Source: Paenibacillus sp. BIC5C1
GTDB lineage: Bacteria > Bacillota > Bacilli > Paenibacillales > Paenibacillaceae
Reading direction: 5' to 3'
NCBI RefSeq assembly: GCF_032399705.1
Contig: NZ_CP135922.1
Coordinates: forward strand, 4,836,001-4,900,000
Length of the DNA: 64,000 nucleotides
Below are positions 8,391-17,637 of the stretch, in pieces. Positions within the stretch are counted from its first letter, which is position 1. The number at the start of each line of letters is the position of its first letter. The translations under genes and the position numbers were made by a program. The notes under the pieces were generated by a model that saw only the letters and a program-made list of their open reading frames with translations, was not told the DNA's origin and did not search any database.

Positions 8391-9911
8391 TTAATCCGCT
8401 ATCCTTGTCAACCTGGCAATGAAGAAGCCATCGCTGTGAGCATACTGTGGCAGGATCTGCACACCGCCGTTCACAACCTTCCAATCGGCTGTTTCCATAC
8501 CAGACCAGGCAGAGTCTTCAGCTGCCTTGTATTCCGGATGCCGGGCCAAAAAGTCAGAGATCCTATGCTCGTTCTCCGCAGGCTCGATTGTACACGTACT
8601 ATACACCAGAATACCCCCCGGCTTTAATAACGGTGCAACCCGATCCAGCAGTTCACGTTGCAGATTGGAGATATCTTGAATATCTTCCGCAGTTTTGGTC
8701 CATTTGACATCCGGCTTGCGGCGAATAACACCTAGACCGGAACATGGCGCATCCAGCAAAATACGGTCAAATGATGCCTCAGGATAACGCTCATCCAGAT
8801 CAAGCGCATCACCTGTCACAGCATCAATGCAGCTAAGTCCCAGACGATCTGCCTGATCCATGATCAACTGACGTTTGTGAGCATGTACATCATTGGACAC
8901 AATCCGTCCACGATCCTGCATTTTCTCCGCCATATGGGCTGTCTTTCCGCCGGGTGCTGCACAGCAGTCCATTACGGTTTGTCCTTCTTCAGGCCCAACT
9001 GCCTCGGCTACAAGCATGGAACTTTCATCTTGAACGGACAGCAAGCCATCCCGATACCAGGACGTAAGTGCCATGTTGCCACCACTACGAACGAGAATAC
9101 CGTCTGGACTAAGCCGGGAAGGTTCCACGATCGCCCCCGTGCTCTCCATCTCCAGCATTAGTTTCTCACGAGTAGTCATTGTCGTGTTCACACGAACACT
9201 AACCGCAGGCGGTTCATTATTTGCACGACAGATCGCTTCCGCTGTCTCTTCACCATATTGGCTGATCCAGCGTTCAACCATCCACAGCGGGTGAGAATGC
9301 TCCAGTGAGATACGTTCAGCTGCAGGCAGATGATCGGGAATACGCAGTTCATCACGATTGCGAATCATGTTCCGCAGAACGCCATTCACCATACCCGAGA
9401 TGCCCTGATGACCCAATTTCTTAGCCAAATTGACGGCTTCACTCACCACTGCGTGTTCCGGAATACGGTCCAGATATAACATCTGGTACACGCTGATGCG
9501 AAGCAGGCTACGAACCCACGGTTGCAGCTTGGACACACCTTTGGCTACATAGCGTTCCAGAAAATAATCAAGGGTATTCAATCTTGCGATCGTACCATAG
9601 ACCAACTCCGTAGCCAGTCCGGCATCTGCCGGACTTAGTTCGGCCTCTTTCAGACGCCGGTTCAGCTCAAGGTTGCTGTACGCTCCTTCTTGCTCAACGG
9701 CGCTGAGTACCTTTACAGCGAGTGCACGAGCAGATGTTTTGGGTCGCTCCGAGCGTGATTTACCACTGGCAGAAGATGAGGATGCAGATGAATGTCCTGC
9801 ACGACCCGATTTTCCCGAATTCGGACGACGTTGGTTTCCTCCGCGCCCGGGCGCATTTTCTGCGACTTTATGACCATTTCCTGACGGACGGCCTGATGTA
9901 TTTCCGCTCAT
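8391..9911 (-). CDS. rsmB: 16S rRNA cytosine-5 methyltransferase RsmB
   Basis: RsmB (Sun) methylates C967 of 16S rRNA. The 506-residue protein has an N-terminal NusB-like RNA-binding domain (about 60-195) and a C-terminal SAM methyltransferase domain with MDCCAAPGGKTAHMA, LLDAPCSGLGVIRRKPD and the catalytic cysteine in VYSTCTIEPAEN. The first 55 residues are an unusual low-complexity Gly/Ser/Arg/Lys-rich tail absent from most family members; it may bind RNA, or the true start may be internal. The start overlaps the fmt stop by four bases (ATGA), so the def-fmt-rsmB order is tightly coupled. The function is certain; the length of the tail is less so. Confidence 0.95.
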   Translation of the reverse strand: MSGNTSGRPSGNGHKVAENAPGRGGNQRRPNSGKSGRAGHSSASSSSASGKSRSERPKTSARALAVKVLSAVEQEGAYSNLELNRRLKEAELSPADAGLATELVYGTIARLNTLDYFLERYVAKGVSKLQPWVRSLLRISVYQMLYLDRIPEHAVVSEAVNLAKKLGHQGISGMVNGVLRNMIRNRDELRIPDHLPAAERISLEHSHPLWMVERWISQYGEETAEAICRANNEPPAVSVRVNTTMTTREKLMLEMESTGAIVEPSRLSPDGILVRSGGNMALTSWYRDGLLSVQDESSMLVAEAVGPEEGQTVMDCCAAPGGKTAHMAEKMQDRGRIVSNDVHAHKRQLIMDQADRLGLSCIDAVTGDALDLDERYPEASFDRILLDAPCSGLGVIRRKPDVKWTKTAEDIQDISNLQRELLDRVAPLLKPGGILVYSTCTIEPAENEHRISDFLARHPEYKAAEDSAWSGMETADWKVVNGGVQILPQYAHSDGFFIARLTRIAD

Positions 9912-10861
9912 CTCAGCACCGTTCCTGGTTTCAGGGTACCACCACGGGCAAAGTCAGCAGCTTGCATTACTTTTTTGCCTGCAGGCTGAACCTCAGTAAG
10001 CCAGAGAGAACCGTCGCCTGTGCGAACTTCAATGCCGTTTTTGCCCAATTGTAACACCGTTCCCGGCTCAGCTTGTCCAGCATCCGATGATGAGAGTACA
10101 TCTGCCTGCTTCGGATTTGCTGCTGCCCAAACCTTGAATACCTGTTCATCCCACATCGTAAATGCACCCGAGAACGGCACAAGACCACGAATCTGGTTGA
10201 ACAATTCACGCGACGTGCGATTCCAGTCCATCTTCTCGTCATCCCGAGTTAGATTGCGAGCATACGAAGCATCGGCTTCATCCTGTGCATTAGCCGTTGT
10301 TTCGCCTGCAATCAGCCGCGGCATTTCTTCTTGAAGCAATTTGGAGCCCGCTTCGCTGAGCTTTACAAACATGGACCCTGATGTATCTTCATCCGTAATC
10401 TCCACTTCCACACGTGAGATCATATCTCCCGTATCCAAGCCTTCGGCCATAAACATCAGTGTAACTCCCGTCACCGGCTCTCCATTAATAATGGAACGTT
10501 GAATCGGGGCGCCACCGCGATATTTTGGCAAAAGAGAGCCATGCACGTTCACACAACCACGAACGGGCATATCCAGCACAGCTTTGGGCAGAATCTGCCC
10601 AAAAGCCGCAGTCACAATCAGATCCGGTTTCCATTCAGCCAATCGGGCTACAGCTTCTGGAGCACGCAGTTTCACTGGTTGAAATACAGGCAGGCCGTGG
10701 CGTTCTGCCGCAGCCTTGACTGGTGTTGGTGTAAGCACCTTTTTACGCCCCTGTGGTTTATCTGGCTGTGTTACTACCCCAACCACGTTATATCCCTCGG
10801 CTATAAGCATATCGAGAGACGGAACTGCAAATTCAGGCGTTCCCATAAAAACAATATTCAA
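9908..10861 (-). CDS. fmt: Methionyl-tRNA formyltransferase
   Basis: Fmt formylates initiator Met-tRNA with 10-formyl-tetrahydrofolate. The N-terminus NIVFMGTPEFAVPSL, the folate-binding VNVHGSLLPKYRGGAPIQ and GDTGDMI-type segment (LDTGDMI) are typical. The open frame can be read from a GTG at 10870, but that codon overlaps the AAGGAG ribosome binding site. TTG 10861 lies eight bases after it, giving 317 residues starting MNIVFMGTPEF, which matches the family. It follows def by twelve bases and overlaps rsmB by four. Def removes the formyl group that Fmt adds, so the pair is functionally matched. Confidence 0.96.
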   Translation of the reverse strand: MNIVFMGTPEFAVPSLDMLIAEGYNVVGVVTQPDKPQGRKKVLTPTPVKAAAERHGLPVFQPVKLRAPEAVARLAEWKPDLIVTAAFGQILPKAVLDMPVRGCVNVHGSLLPKYRGGAPIQRSIINGEPVTGVTLMFMAEGLDTGDMISRVEVEITDEDTSGSMFVKLSEAGSKLLQEEMPRLIAGETTANAQDEADASYARNLTRDDEKMDWNRTSRELFNQIRGLVPFSGAFTMWDEQVFKVWAAANPKQADVLSSSDAGQAEPGTVLQLGKNGIEVRTGDGSLWLTEVQPAGKKVMQAADFARGGTLKPGTVLR

Positions 10862-10873
10862 ATCGATCACTCC

Positions 10874-11362
10874 TTAGTTACGACGCGGCCCGGTTTGATC
10901 GGCTGCAATTTCGTATACCTTTTCAGCAATATCCGTAAAGAGCACGCCATCCAAATGGTCAATCTCATGTTGGAATGCGCGTGACAACAATCCGCTTCCC
11001 GTAATAGTCAGTTCCTTGCCTTCGCGGTCCAGCCCTTTGACTGTAACCGTCTCAAAACGACGCACATCACCGTTAATGCCAGGAATACTCAAGCATCCTT
11101 CAGGTCCAAATTGCTCTCCCTCGCTCGAAATAATCTCCGGATTAATCATCTTGATCAAGCCCTGCTCATCTCCGCAATCGATCACAATCAGACGTTTCAA
11201 AATACCAACCTGTGGTGCAGCCAGACCTACGCCTTCTGCGTCATACATCGTATCTGCCATATCATCCAGCAGTTTCTGTACATTAGGTGTAACTTTAGTT
11301 ACTTCTTTAGCTCTTTTGTGTAGTACCTCATCTGGTTCTTTCACGATAATACGAATCGACAT
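10874..11362 (-). CDS. def: Peptide deformylase
   Basis: The product is 162 residues and removes the N-formyl group from nascent proteins. All three metal-site motifs are present: GVGLAAPQVG, EGCLSIPG and HEIDH (within FQHEIDHLDG). The enzyme would use Fe2+ with the Cys of EGCLS and the two His of HEIDH. The ATG is preceded by GAAGGTG at eight bases. A gap of about 180 bases separates it from priA; I see no terminator or clear promoter in that gap, so it may be read from the priA transcript. Confidence 0.97.
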   Translation of the reverse strand: MSIRIIVKEPDEVLHKRAKEVTKVTPNVQKLLDDMADTMYDAEGVGLAAPQVGILKRLIVIDCGDEQGLIKMINPEIISSEGEQFGPEGCLSIPGINGDVRRFETVTVKGLDREGKELTITGSGLLSRAFQHEIDHLDGVLFTDIAEKVYEIAADQTGPRRN

Positions 11363-11544
11363 GTTGTAAGCACCTTCCTAATCCTCATCATAATTTCAGG
11401 ACATCAGGCTCATTTCAAAAATAAGTACTGATTTTCTGCTATGTAGCAGGTATCAAAAACTGATTTTAAGATCGAGCCATCATTCATGCTGTTTTTAATC
11501 TATGTTTATACCGCTTGTTTACATCCGCATTTTACTACAAATGC

Positions 11545-14094
11545 TCACATTAACATTTGCGGGTCTACATCCAGACTAATTTGCAGTTTTTGCGCCTGAA
11601 CATCGTCGTCCATGCGCCGGGCCGTCGCGAGCGCCAGTCCAATGGCGTCGACATCCCCCCGCCATTTTATCATACATTGGAATCTGTATCTATTCTTGAT
11701 CCGAGGAATCGGTGATGCTACCGGGCCAAGCACATCAAAAGCATTATTACTGAAACGGTCCAAACTGCCTAACCAGCCAGCAGCATTTGCCTTTTCTTTC
11801 AGTATTCGTGTGTAGTTCTCAGCCAGCCGGATCAGTACCGGAAGCTGCTCATGTGAGAAGGTCACCAAAATCAGGCGACAGTATGGCGGATACTGCAAAT
11901 TGCGCCGATGCAATAACTCCTCACGGACAAACGAAACATAGTCATGCTGGCTCGCATGCCCAATCGAATAGTGCTCTGGTGTATAGGACTGGACAAATAC
12001 CTCGCCCGGCAGTTGATGTCGACCTGCACGGCCCGCCACCTGGGTGAGCAGCTGAAATGTTTTTTCGGCAGCCCGGAAATCCGGCAAATTGAGTGCCGAG
12101 TCTGCTGTGATGACTCCGACCAGGGTGACATCAGGAAAATCAAGCCCTTTGGCAACCATCTGGGTACCCAGCAATACGTCTGCCTTTTTCTCACGAAACT
12201 GCTTCAATAACTTCTCATGCGAACCTTTTTCACTCGTTGTATCCACGTCCATCCGAATGACGCGAATACCCGGGAACAGTTTCGCCAATTCTTCCTCTAC
12301 CCGCTGTGTACCTGTACCAAAATATCGAATATGCTCGCTGCCACAATCCGGGCACACTTCTGGTGCTGCTTCCGCATATCCACAATAGTGACAACGAAGA
12401 TTGTTTGAGCGCTGATGATAGGTTAATGAAATATCACACTCGGGACAGCCTGCAACGTATCCACAACTGCGACACATTACAAAGGTGGAATAGCCACGTC
12501 GATTCAGCAAAAGCACGGTCTGTTCCCCACGCTCCAACCGCTCTTCCAATCCTTTGTGCAAGGCGCGGCTGAACATCGAGCGATTTCCATCCTTCAGCTC
12601 TTCGCGCATATCAACAATCCGTACCTCTGGCAGCTTATTACCAAGTGCGCGGGTAGGCATCTCCAACAACAGTGGTGCAAAATCATCATTGCTCTGCGAA
12701 CGGGCAGCATAGTAACTTTCCAGCGAAGGTGTCGCTGAACCCAGGACTACGACCGCCTGGTGCTGCTGTGCTCTTTTTACCGCTACATCACGGGCATGAT
12801 ACTTCGGAGTTTCTTCCTGTTTATATGAAGTCTCGTGCTCCTCGTCCATAATGATCAAACCAAGACGACTGAACGGAGCAAAGACTGCTGAACGGGCGCC
12901 AATGGCAACCTTCACCTGACCTTCCCGAATTTTGCGCCACTCATCATAACGCTCCCCACCGGACAACCGACTATGCATCACAGCAACCTGGTCACCAAAA
13001 CGTCCTTTAAAACGCTCTACCATCTGTGGTGTCAGTGCAATCTCAGGTACAAGTACAATTGCCTGTCGATCCTGTTCAATACAGCGCTGAATGGTCTGGA
13101 GGTATACTTCCGTCTTGCCGCTACCTGTTACACCATGAAGCAAAAAGACGCCATGGCGCCTTTCCTGTAATCGACCATTAATATTGTTATAGACAAGCTG
13201 CTGCTCGTCGGTCAGATTCAGTGGCTCGGTCGCACGAAACTTCCGGCCCTGATAAGGGTCACGGAAGACTTCGACGTCCTCCGTCACAACCAACCCTTTC
13301 TCCTCCAGTCCTTTGACTGTAGCCGCTGATACCTGAAGTGTGGACAACAATTCTTTCATCGCCATCGGCAACAGTTCTTTCATTTCCAGCAAGAAGGCCA
13401 AAACTTCCTTCTGCCGTTGCGCCTTTGCCGGGAATGAAGTCAATGCCTCTTCCGCAGCTGCTGCATCCACAGCTAGATTAATGGATTTCATCGTTTTTTT
13501 ATTCAGCTTGTCCTTAATCGCCTGACTTTCCAGCAGGACACCACTGAGCAACAACTTCTTGATCAGCGCAGCATGATTGGGGTATTTACGACTCAATTGT
13601 TGCAGGGGAACCTGCCCACGACTCTTCACAAAACGAATAATATCTTGCTGCACTTTTTCTGAAGTCGATTCTTCTCCCCACACAAAAAGAACTTCTTCAC
13701 CTGACGCAGAACCTGCCATTTGTCCGTCCAGGGCATCTCCAAGTGAGATATACCGTTCTGCTTTCCCTTTCAGCGCAGTCGGTACCATCACCTGCAAAGA
13801 CAAAATCCGATTGCTGGCATAACGTTCACTCATCCATTCGGCTAATTCAACCAAATCTTCTGACAACGGTGGAACGATATCCAGCAATTCCTGAATCGGT
13901 TTGAGTTTGAAAGTCTCCGTACCCGTGCGAGGCACCAGATCAATTACGAAACCCTGCACCGTCCGATGACCAAAAGGTACACCTACCCTGCTGCCAATCT
14001 CAATCCATTCACGCATGGATTCCGGCACCAGATAATCAAACGGCCGGTCCGTTTCCTTCACAGGAACATCGACAATAACCTTGGCGATTTCCAT
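11545..14094 (-). CDS. priA: Primosomal protein N' (replication restart helicase PriA)
   Basis: PriA reloads the replisome at stalled forks. The N-terminal 3'-end binding domain begins MEIAKVIVDVPV. The helicase core has Walker A HGVTGSGKTEVYLQ, the DEEH box in IIMDEEHETSYKQ, and a zinc insert with paired cysteines (CRSCGYVAGCPECDISL, then CHYCGY and CPDCGSEH). Family hallmarks GTQMVAKGLDFPDV and QVAGRAGR follow. The open frame runs 54 codons further upstream inside coaBC, but the perfect GGGAGGAATTAAT before ATG 14094 and the family N-terminus fix the start there (849 residues). It begins one base after the coaBC stop. Confidence 0.96.
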   Translation of the reverse strand: MEIAKVIVDVPVKETDRPFDYLVPESMREWIEIGSRVGVPFGHRTVQGFVIDLVPRTGTETFKLKPIQELLDIVPPLSEDLVELAEWMSERYASNRILSLQVMVPTALKGKAERYISLGDALDGQMAGSASGEEVLFVWGEESTSEKVQQDIIRFVKSRGQVPLQQLSRKYPNHAALIKKLLLSGVLLESQAIKDKLNKKTMKSINLAVDAAAAEEALTSFPAKAQRQKEVLAFLLEMKELLPMAMKELLSTLQVSAATVKGLEEKGLVVTEDVEVFRDPYQGRKFRATEPLNLTDEQQLVYNNINGRLQERRHGVFLLHGVTGSGKTEVYLQTIQRCIEQDRQAIVLVPEIALTPQMVERFKGRFGDQVAVMHSRLSGGERYDEWRKIREGQVKVAIGARSAVFAPFSRLGLIIMDEEHETSYKQEETPKYHARDVAVKRAQQHQAVVVLGSATPSLESYYAARSQSNDDFAPLLLEMPTRALGNKLPEVRIVDMREELKDGNRSMFSRALHKGLEERLERGEQTVLLLNRRGYSTFVMCRSCGYVAGCPECDISLTYHQRSNNLRCHYCGYAEAAPEVCPDCGSEHIRYFGTGTQRVEEELAKLFPGIRVIRMDVDTTSEKGSHEKLLKQFREKKADVLLGTQMVAKGLDFPDVTLVGVITADSALNLPDFRAAEKTFQLLTQVAGRAGRHQLPGEVFVQSYTPEHYSIGHASQHDYVSFVREELLHRRNLQYPPYCRLILVTFSHEQLPVLIRLAENYTRILKEKANAAGWLGSLDRFSNNAFDVLGPVASPIPRIKNRYRFQCMIKWRGDVDAIGLALATARRMDDDVQAQKLQISLDVDPQMLM

Positions 14095-14095
14095 A

Positions 14096-15331
14096 TTAAT
14101 TCCTCCCGGCAATGCGCTCCGCCGCAATCGAAAGCAACCGGCGAGCCACCTCTTCCTTGGCCACCACCTGAAGCTTTTCCACCAAACCTTCACGGTCATA
14201 GATGTGCACCGCGTTGGTATCTGTTCCAAATCCGGCACCCGCCTGGGTGACATCATTGGCTACGATCAGATCACAGTTTTTCCGTTCCAGTTTCTCACGT
14301 GCATACATTTCTAATGAATTTGTCTCCGCAGCAAAACCAATCAAAAATTGATGGCTCTTCTGCTTGCCCAGCGTTTCAAGAATATCTATATTTTTAATAA
14401 GTTCAAGCGATAATGTATCGCCTTTCTTCTTGATTTTCTCCGTGTACACTTCCTTGGGGCGATAATCCGCAACAGCCGCGGCCTTAACCACGATATCTGC
14501 ATCATCCCACTCACCTGCTACCGCATCATACATATCCTGCGCAGACTGTACCGGGATCACCTTTACATTGGCTGGCGGCTGAACCTGGGTATTCCCCATA
14601 ACCAAAGTCACATCTGCCCCCAGATCACGCGCTGTCGCTGCAATGGCAAAACCCATTTTTCCAGAGGAATCATTGGTAATATACCTCACCGGATCAATGC
14701 GTTCGATGGTACCTCCTGCAGTGACTACAACCTTTTTCCCGCTCAACAACGAAAGCTGTTCGTTACGTTCCCGTTTGGCAGACTCCTGCTGTTCAAAAAA
14801 ACGTTCCACCACATCGACAATCGTCTCTGGTTCTTCCAAACGTCCTTTGCCCACATACCCGCACGCCAGTTGACCTTCACCCGGTTCAATCATCAGGGTT
14901 CCGCGCTCCGTTAACAGGCACATATTATGTTGTACCGCCGGATGATCATACATATGTACATTCATCGCTGGTGCAATCATTACCGGAGCAGTGGTCGCCA
15001 GCAAGGTTGTAGAGAGCATATCATCAGCCATCCCATGTGCCATTTTGGCAATCACATTGGCTGTTGCCGGAGCAACCAGAACAAGATCGGCCATATCAGC
15101 CAGATGGATATGCGAGACGACCGAAGGCTCCCGCTCATCAAATGTATCACTATATACCACATTTCGGGTCAAGGTTTGCAGCGTTAATTCGGTAATAAAC
15201 TGTTTCGCGGAATTCGTCATAATGACATGAACGTCCGCTCCTTTTTGCACCAGTCTGCTGCATAATGTAGCCGCCTTGTATGCGGCTATGCCGCCAGTCA
15301 CACCAAGCACGATTTTTTTACCGTTTAACAT
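14096..15331 (-). CDS. coaBC: Bifunctional phosphopantothenoylcysteine decarboxylase/phosphopantothenate-cysteine ligase
   Basis: Two consecutive steps of coenzyme A synthesis are joined in 411 residues. The N-terminal CoaC flavoprotein has [11 protein letters not shown], the active-site His in HIHLAD, and [14 protein letters not shown]. The C-terminal CoaB ligase has [24 protein letters not shown] and [13 protein letters not shown]. The start is backed by GGGGGGATAACC. It is read after rpoZ, though a hairpin with a T-run at 15374-15398 lies between them and should reduce read-through. It overlaps the priA translation signal. Confidence 0.96.
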   Translation of the reverse strand: MLNGKKIVLGVTGGIAAYKAATLCSRLVQKGADVHVIMTNSAKQFITELTLQTLTRNVVYSDTFDEREPSVVSHIHLADMADLVLVAPATANVIAKMAHGMADDMLSTTLLATTAPVMIAPAMNVHMYDHPAVQHNMCLLTERGTLMIEPGEGQLACGYVGKGRLEEPETIVDVVERFFEQQESAKRERNEQLSLLSGKKVVVTAGGTIERIDPVRYITNDSSGKMGFAIAATARDLGADVTLVMGNTQVQPPANVKVIPVQSAQDMYDAVAGEWDDADIVVKAAAVADYRPKEVYTEKIKKKGDTLSLELIKNIDILETLGKQKSHQFLIGFAAETNSLEMYAREKLERKNCDLIVANDVTQAGAGFGTDTNAVHIYDREGLVEKLQVVAKEEVARRLLSIAAERIAGRN

Positions 15332-15373
15332 GGTTATCCCCCCGATATACGACGTTTATAATGATGAATAGAG

Positions 15374-15398
15374 AAAAAAATAACAACCTCGCGGTTGT
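15374..15398 (-). terminator. Terminator between rpoZ and coaBC
   Basis: On the minus strand ACAACC pairs with GGTTGT around GCGA, followed by TATTTTTTT. The stem is short, so it may only attenuate the distal genes. Confidence 0.6.
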
Positions 15399-15449
15399 CA
15401 AATAAATCCGGCTTGCGCCGTATGCAGTTGAAGAGCAGCCGCAGGCGGC

Positions 15450-15665
15450 TTACTCTTCTTCCTCTTCGTCCTGTCCTTTGATGACAACGAGCAGATCACC
15501 ATAAATCTCTTCAAGTGCAACGCCAACCTGTTTATGGGATCTGGCATTTCTCAAATCCGTTTTCTCACCTTCACGAAGCTGTCTTGCCCGGCGGGAAGCG
15601 GCAACAACAAGGGAATACTTGCTGTCGACTTTGTTCATCATTTCATCAATAGAAGGATACAGCAT
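15450..15665 (-). CDS. rpoZ: RNA polymerase omega subunit
   Basis: The 71-residue product begins MLYPSIDEMMNKVDSKYSLVVAASRRARQL, the conserved omega segment, and ends in a run of acidic residues (GQDEEEEE). Omega binds the beta' subunit and assists RNA polymerase assembly. It lies between gmk and coaBC, the usual place in Firmicutes and many other bacteria. A gap of 155 bases separates it from gmk. The ribosome binding site is GAGGTG at about twelve bases from the ATG. The length is typical for Firmicutes. Confidence 0.95.
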   Translation of the reverse strand: MLYPSIDEMMNKVDSKYSLVVAASRRARQLREGEKTDLRNARSHKQVGVALEEIYGDLLVVIKGQDEEEEE

Positions 15666-15820
15666 ATTTACAAAACACCTCTTTGCATTAGTATAATCAC
15701 AATTCGCCGCCTGACGGAATCATGGTGCACCGCTGGATACACTAACCAGACTGGAGCTGCTCTACATATATACTATGACAGCAGCTCCACTGATTATCGC
15801 ATTTCGCGGCGGCAAATGGA

Positions 15821-16393
15821 TTATTTATTGATCTTACAATGTTCGGCGATAATGATGCTTTCTATTCGTTTACACGCCAAATCAATTTCATCATTAACGA
15901 CAGCGTAATCGTACTGCTCCAGCAGACTGATCTCATCTACCGCGACGGACATCCGATGATCAATCGTCGCCTGACTTTCCGTACCACGGCCCTGAATGCG
16001 ATCTTTAAGCTCGTCCAATGAAGGAGGCAACAGAAATACAAAGATCCCTTCCGGAAACTTCTCTTTCACTTTCAACGCGCCTTGAACTTCAATCTCAAGA
16101 ATGATGTCCCGGCCTTCGTTAATCGTTTTCTCCACAAAATCACGCGGTGTTCCGTAATAGTTCCCTACATATTCTGCGTGTTCCAACAATTGATCTTCAG
16201 CAATCATGTTCAGGAATTCTTCATGGCTTCTGAAGAAATAATTGACGCCATGTTCCTCACCCAGACGTGGCTGACGAGTCGTTGCCGATACAGAATAAAT
16301 CAATTCCGGCACCCGTTTGCGCAAAGCGCTGCATACTGTACCCTTCCCGACCCCAGATGGGCCGGACAACACTACCAGTAATCCCTTAGACAT
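15821..16393 (-). CDS. gmk: Guanylate kinase
   Basis: The enzyme phosphorylates GMP to GDP with ATP. The P-loop [11 protein letters not shown], the GMP-binding [13 protein letters not shown] and GVNYFF, and the lid segment with RGTE are present. The open frame extends thirty codons upstream, but ATG 16393 ([14 protein letters not shown]) has GGAG six bases upstream and matches the family, giving 190 residues. It starts thirteen bases after the remA stop, in the yicC-remA-gmk-rpoZ order of Bacillales. Confidence 0.96.
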   Translation of the reverse strand: MSKGLLVVLSGPSGVGKGTVCSALRKRVPELIYSVSATTRQPRLGEEHGVNYFFRSHEEFLNMIAEDQLLEHAEYVGNYYGTPRDFVEKTINEGRDIILEIEVQGALKVKEKFPEGIFVFLLPPSLDELKDRIQGRGTESQATIDHRMSVAVDEISLLEQYDYAVVNDEIDLACKRIESIIIAEHCKINK

Positions 16394-16406
16394 ATTACAC
16401 TCCATT

Positions 16407-16667
16407 TTATTCGTCGTTGTCATCATCTTTCGAAGAAAGACGATGGGCGACCGTTTCTGGCTGAACCGCAGACAGAATGACATGATCGCTATCCGTAATA
16501 ATCACGGCGCGAGTACGTCTTCCGTACGTTGCGTCTATCAGCATATGACGGTCTCTTGCCTCTTGTATAATCCTCTTGATCGGCGCCGATTCCGGACTCA
16601 CGATGGATATAATCCGGTTCGCCGATACGATGTTACCGAATCCAATGTTAATGAGTTTGATTGCCAT
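16407..16667 (-). CDS. remA: Extracellular matrix regulator RemA (DUF370)
   Basis: RemA (YlzA) is a DNA-binding activator of biofilm matrix and osmoprotection genes in Bacillus subtilis, forming ring-shaped oligomers. The conserved block [20 protein letters not shown], then SPESAPIKR and [13 protein letters not shown], is unmistakable. I place the start at ATG 16667 (86 residues), downstream of AGGGGGAAG; eight further upstream codons are open. The tail is rich in Asp. The gene sits between yicC and gmk as in Bacillus. Its targets in this organism cannot be read from the window. Confidence 0.95.
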   Translation of the reverse strand: MAIKLINIGFGNIVSANRIISIVSPESAPIKRIIQEARDRHMLIDATYGRRTRAVIITDSDHVILSAVQPETVAHRLSSKDDDNDE

Positions 16668-16718
16668 AATCAGGTTCTTCCCCCTATACATGCGACTCTT
16701 TTGCCGAAATATGACCGT

Positions 16719-17618
16719 TCATTCGATATTCGCCGCTTGCTCACGAATTTTCTCCAGTTCCGCCTTCATCTCGACAACACGGTTCACCAGAGCCAAATGG
16801 TTGGCTTTTGATCCAATCGTATTGACTTCCCTATTCATCTCCTGAATAAGAAAGTCCAACTTGCGGCCTACTGGCTCATCACTTTTCAGCAGCTCCCTGC
16901 TCTGTCCAAAGTGACTCAGTAGACGCGTAAGCTCTTCCTCTATGTTAGAACGATCGGCAAACATAGCAATTTCCATACCCAATTTATGCTCGTCAAAAGG
17001 GAAAGAGCCTTCTTCCTGCATTTCCGTAAGCCTTTGTCTTAACTTGTTGCGATGATCACTCACCACAGTCGGCGCAAGAGCAAGCATCTCGGTATGCAGT
17101 GATTCCAGACGACTGACACGTCGTTCCAGATCACTGGCCAGATGAAGACCCTCGCGGGCGCGCATCTGCTCCAGACCGGATAAAGCCTCTTCCAACCCCT
17201 GCTGCAGGACACGCTCCCATTCGTCTTTCTGCTCTTCCGGAAGCGAACTCGTCCCATCCGAATGAACCATGACATCTGGAAGTGCCAGCATATCCATAAT
17301 ACTCGGTTTGCCCTGCATACCATAGCGGCTCTCCAATTGCTCTGCGGCCTGAAGATAGGCCCTGACCGCCTGCTCATTCAGAACAGCGGGAAGAGCCTGG
17401 TCTTCATCTTTTTCTTTCATCACATAAACATCAATCCGCCCACGTTTTAAGCGGCTCTGTACCTTTTTCCTCAATCCGTCTTCATAACACGTCCACTCTC
17501 TTGGGAGACGCATCATCACTTCGCAATAACGATGATTGACAGACTTGATTTCCAATTGTACCTTATAGCCTCCAAAATGAAAGGCGGATTGACCGTATCC
17601 GGTCATACTGAATGACAT
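16719..17618 (-). CDS. yicC: YicC/YloC family endoribonuclease
   Basis: YicC proteins are ring-forming endoribonucleases; the Escherichia coli member promotes decay of a small RNA. The N-terminal SMTGYGQSAF and C-terminal segments GRKLDFLIQEMNREVNTIGSKA are the family's hallmarks. The open frame runs to 17702, which would overlap the upstream gene; ATG 17618 (299 residues, MSFSMTGYG) or ATG 17624 are the likely starts, with only a weak GGAT upstream. It lies at the head of the yicC-remA-gmk block, 20 bases or less after the methionine/folate fusion gene, so it may be co-transcribed with it. Confidence 0.93.
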   Translation of the reverse strand: MSFSMTGYGQSAFHFGGYKVQLEIKSVNHRYCEVMMRLPREWTCYEDGLRKKVQSRLKRGRIDVYVMKEKDEDQALPAVLNEQAVRAYLQAAEQLESRYGMQGKPSIMDMLALPDVMVHSDGTSSLPEEQKDEWERVLQQGLEEALSGLEQMRAREGLHLASDLERRVSRLESLHTEMLALAPTVVSDHRNKLRQRLTEMQEEGSFPFDEHKLGMEIAMFADRSNIEEELTRLLSHFGQSRELLKSDEPVGRKLDFLIQEMNREVNTIGSKANHLALVNRVVEMKAELEKIREQAANIE

Positions 17619-17637
17619 CGGCATCACATCCGTTACA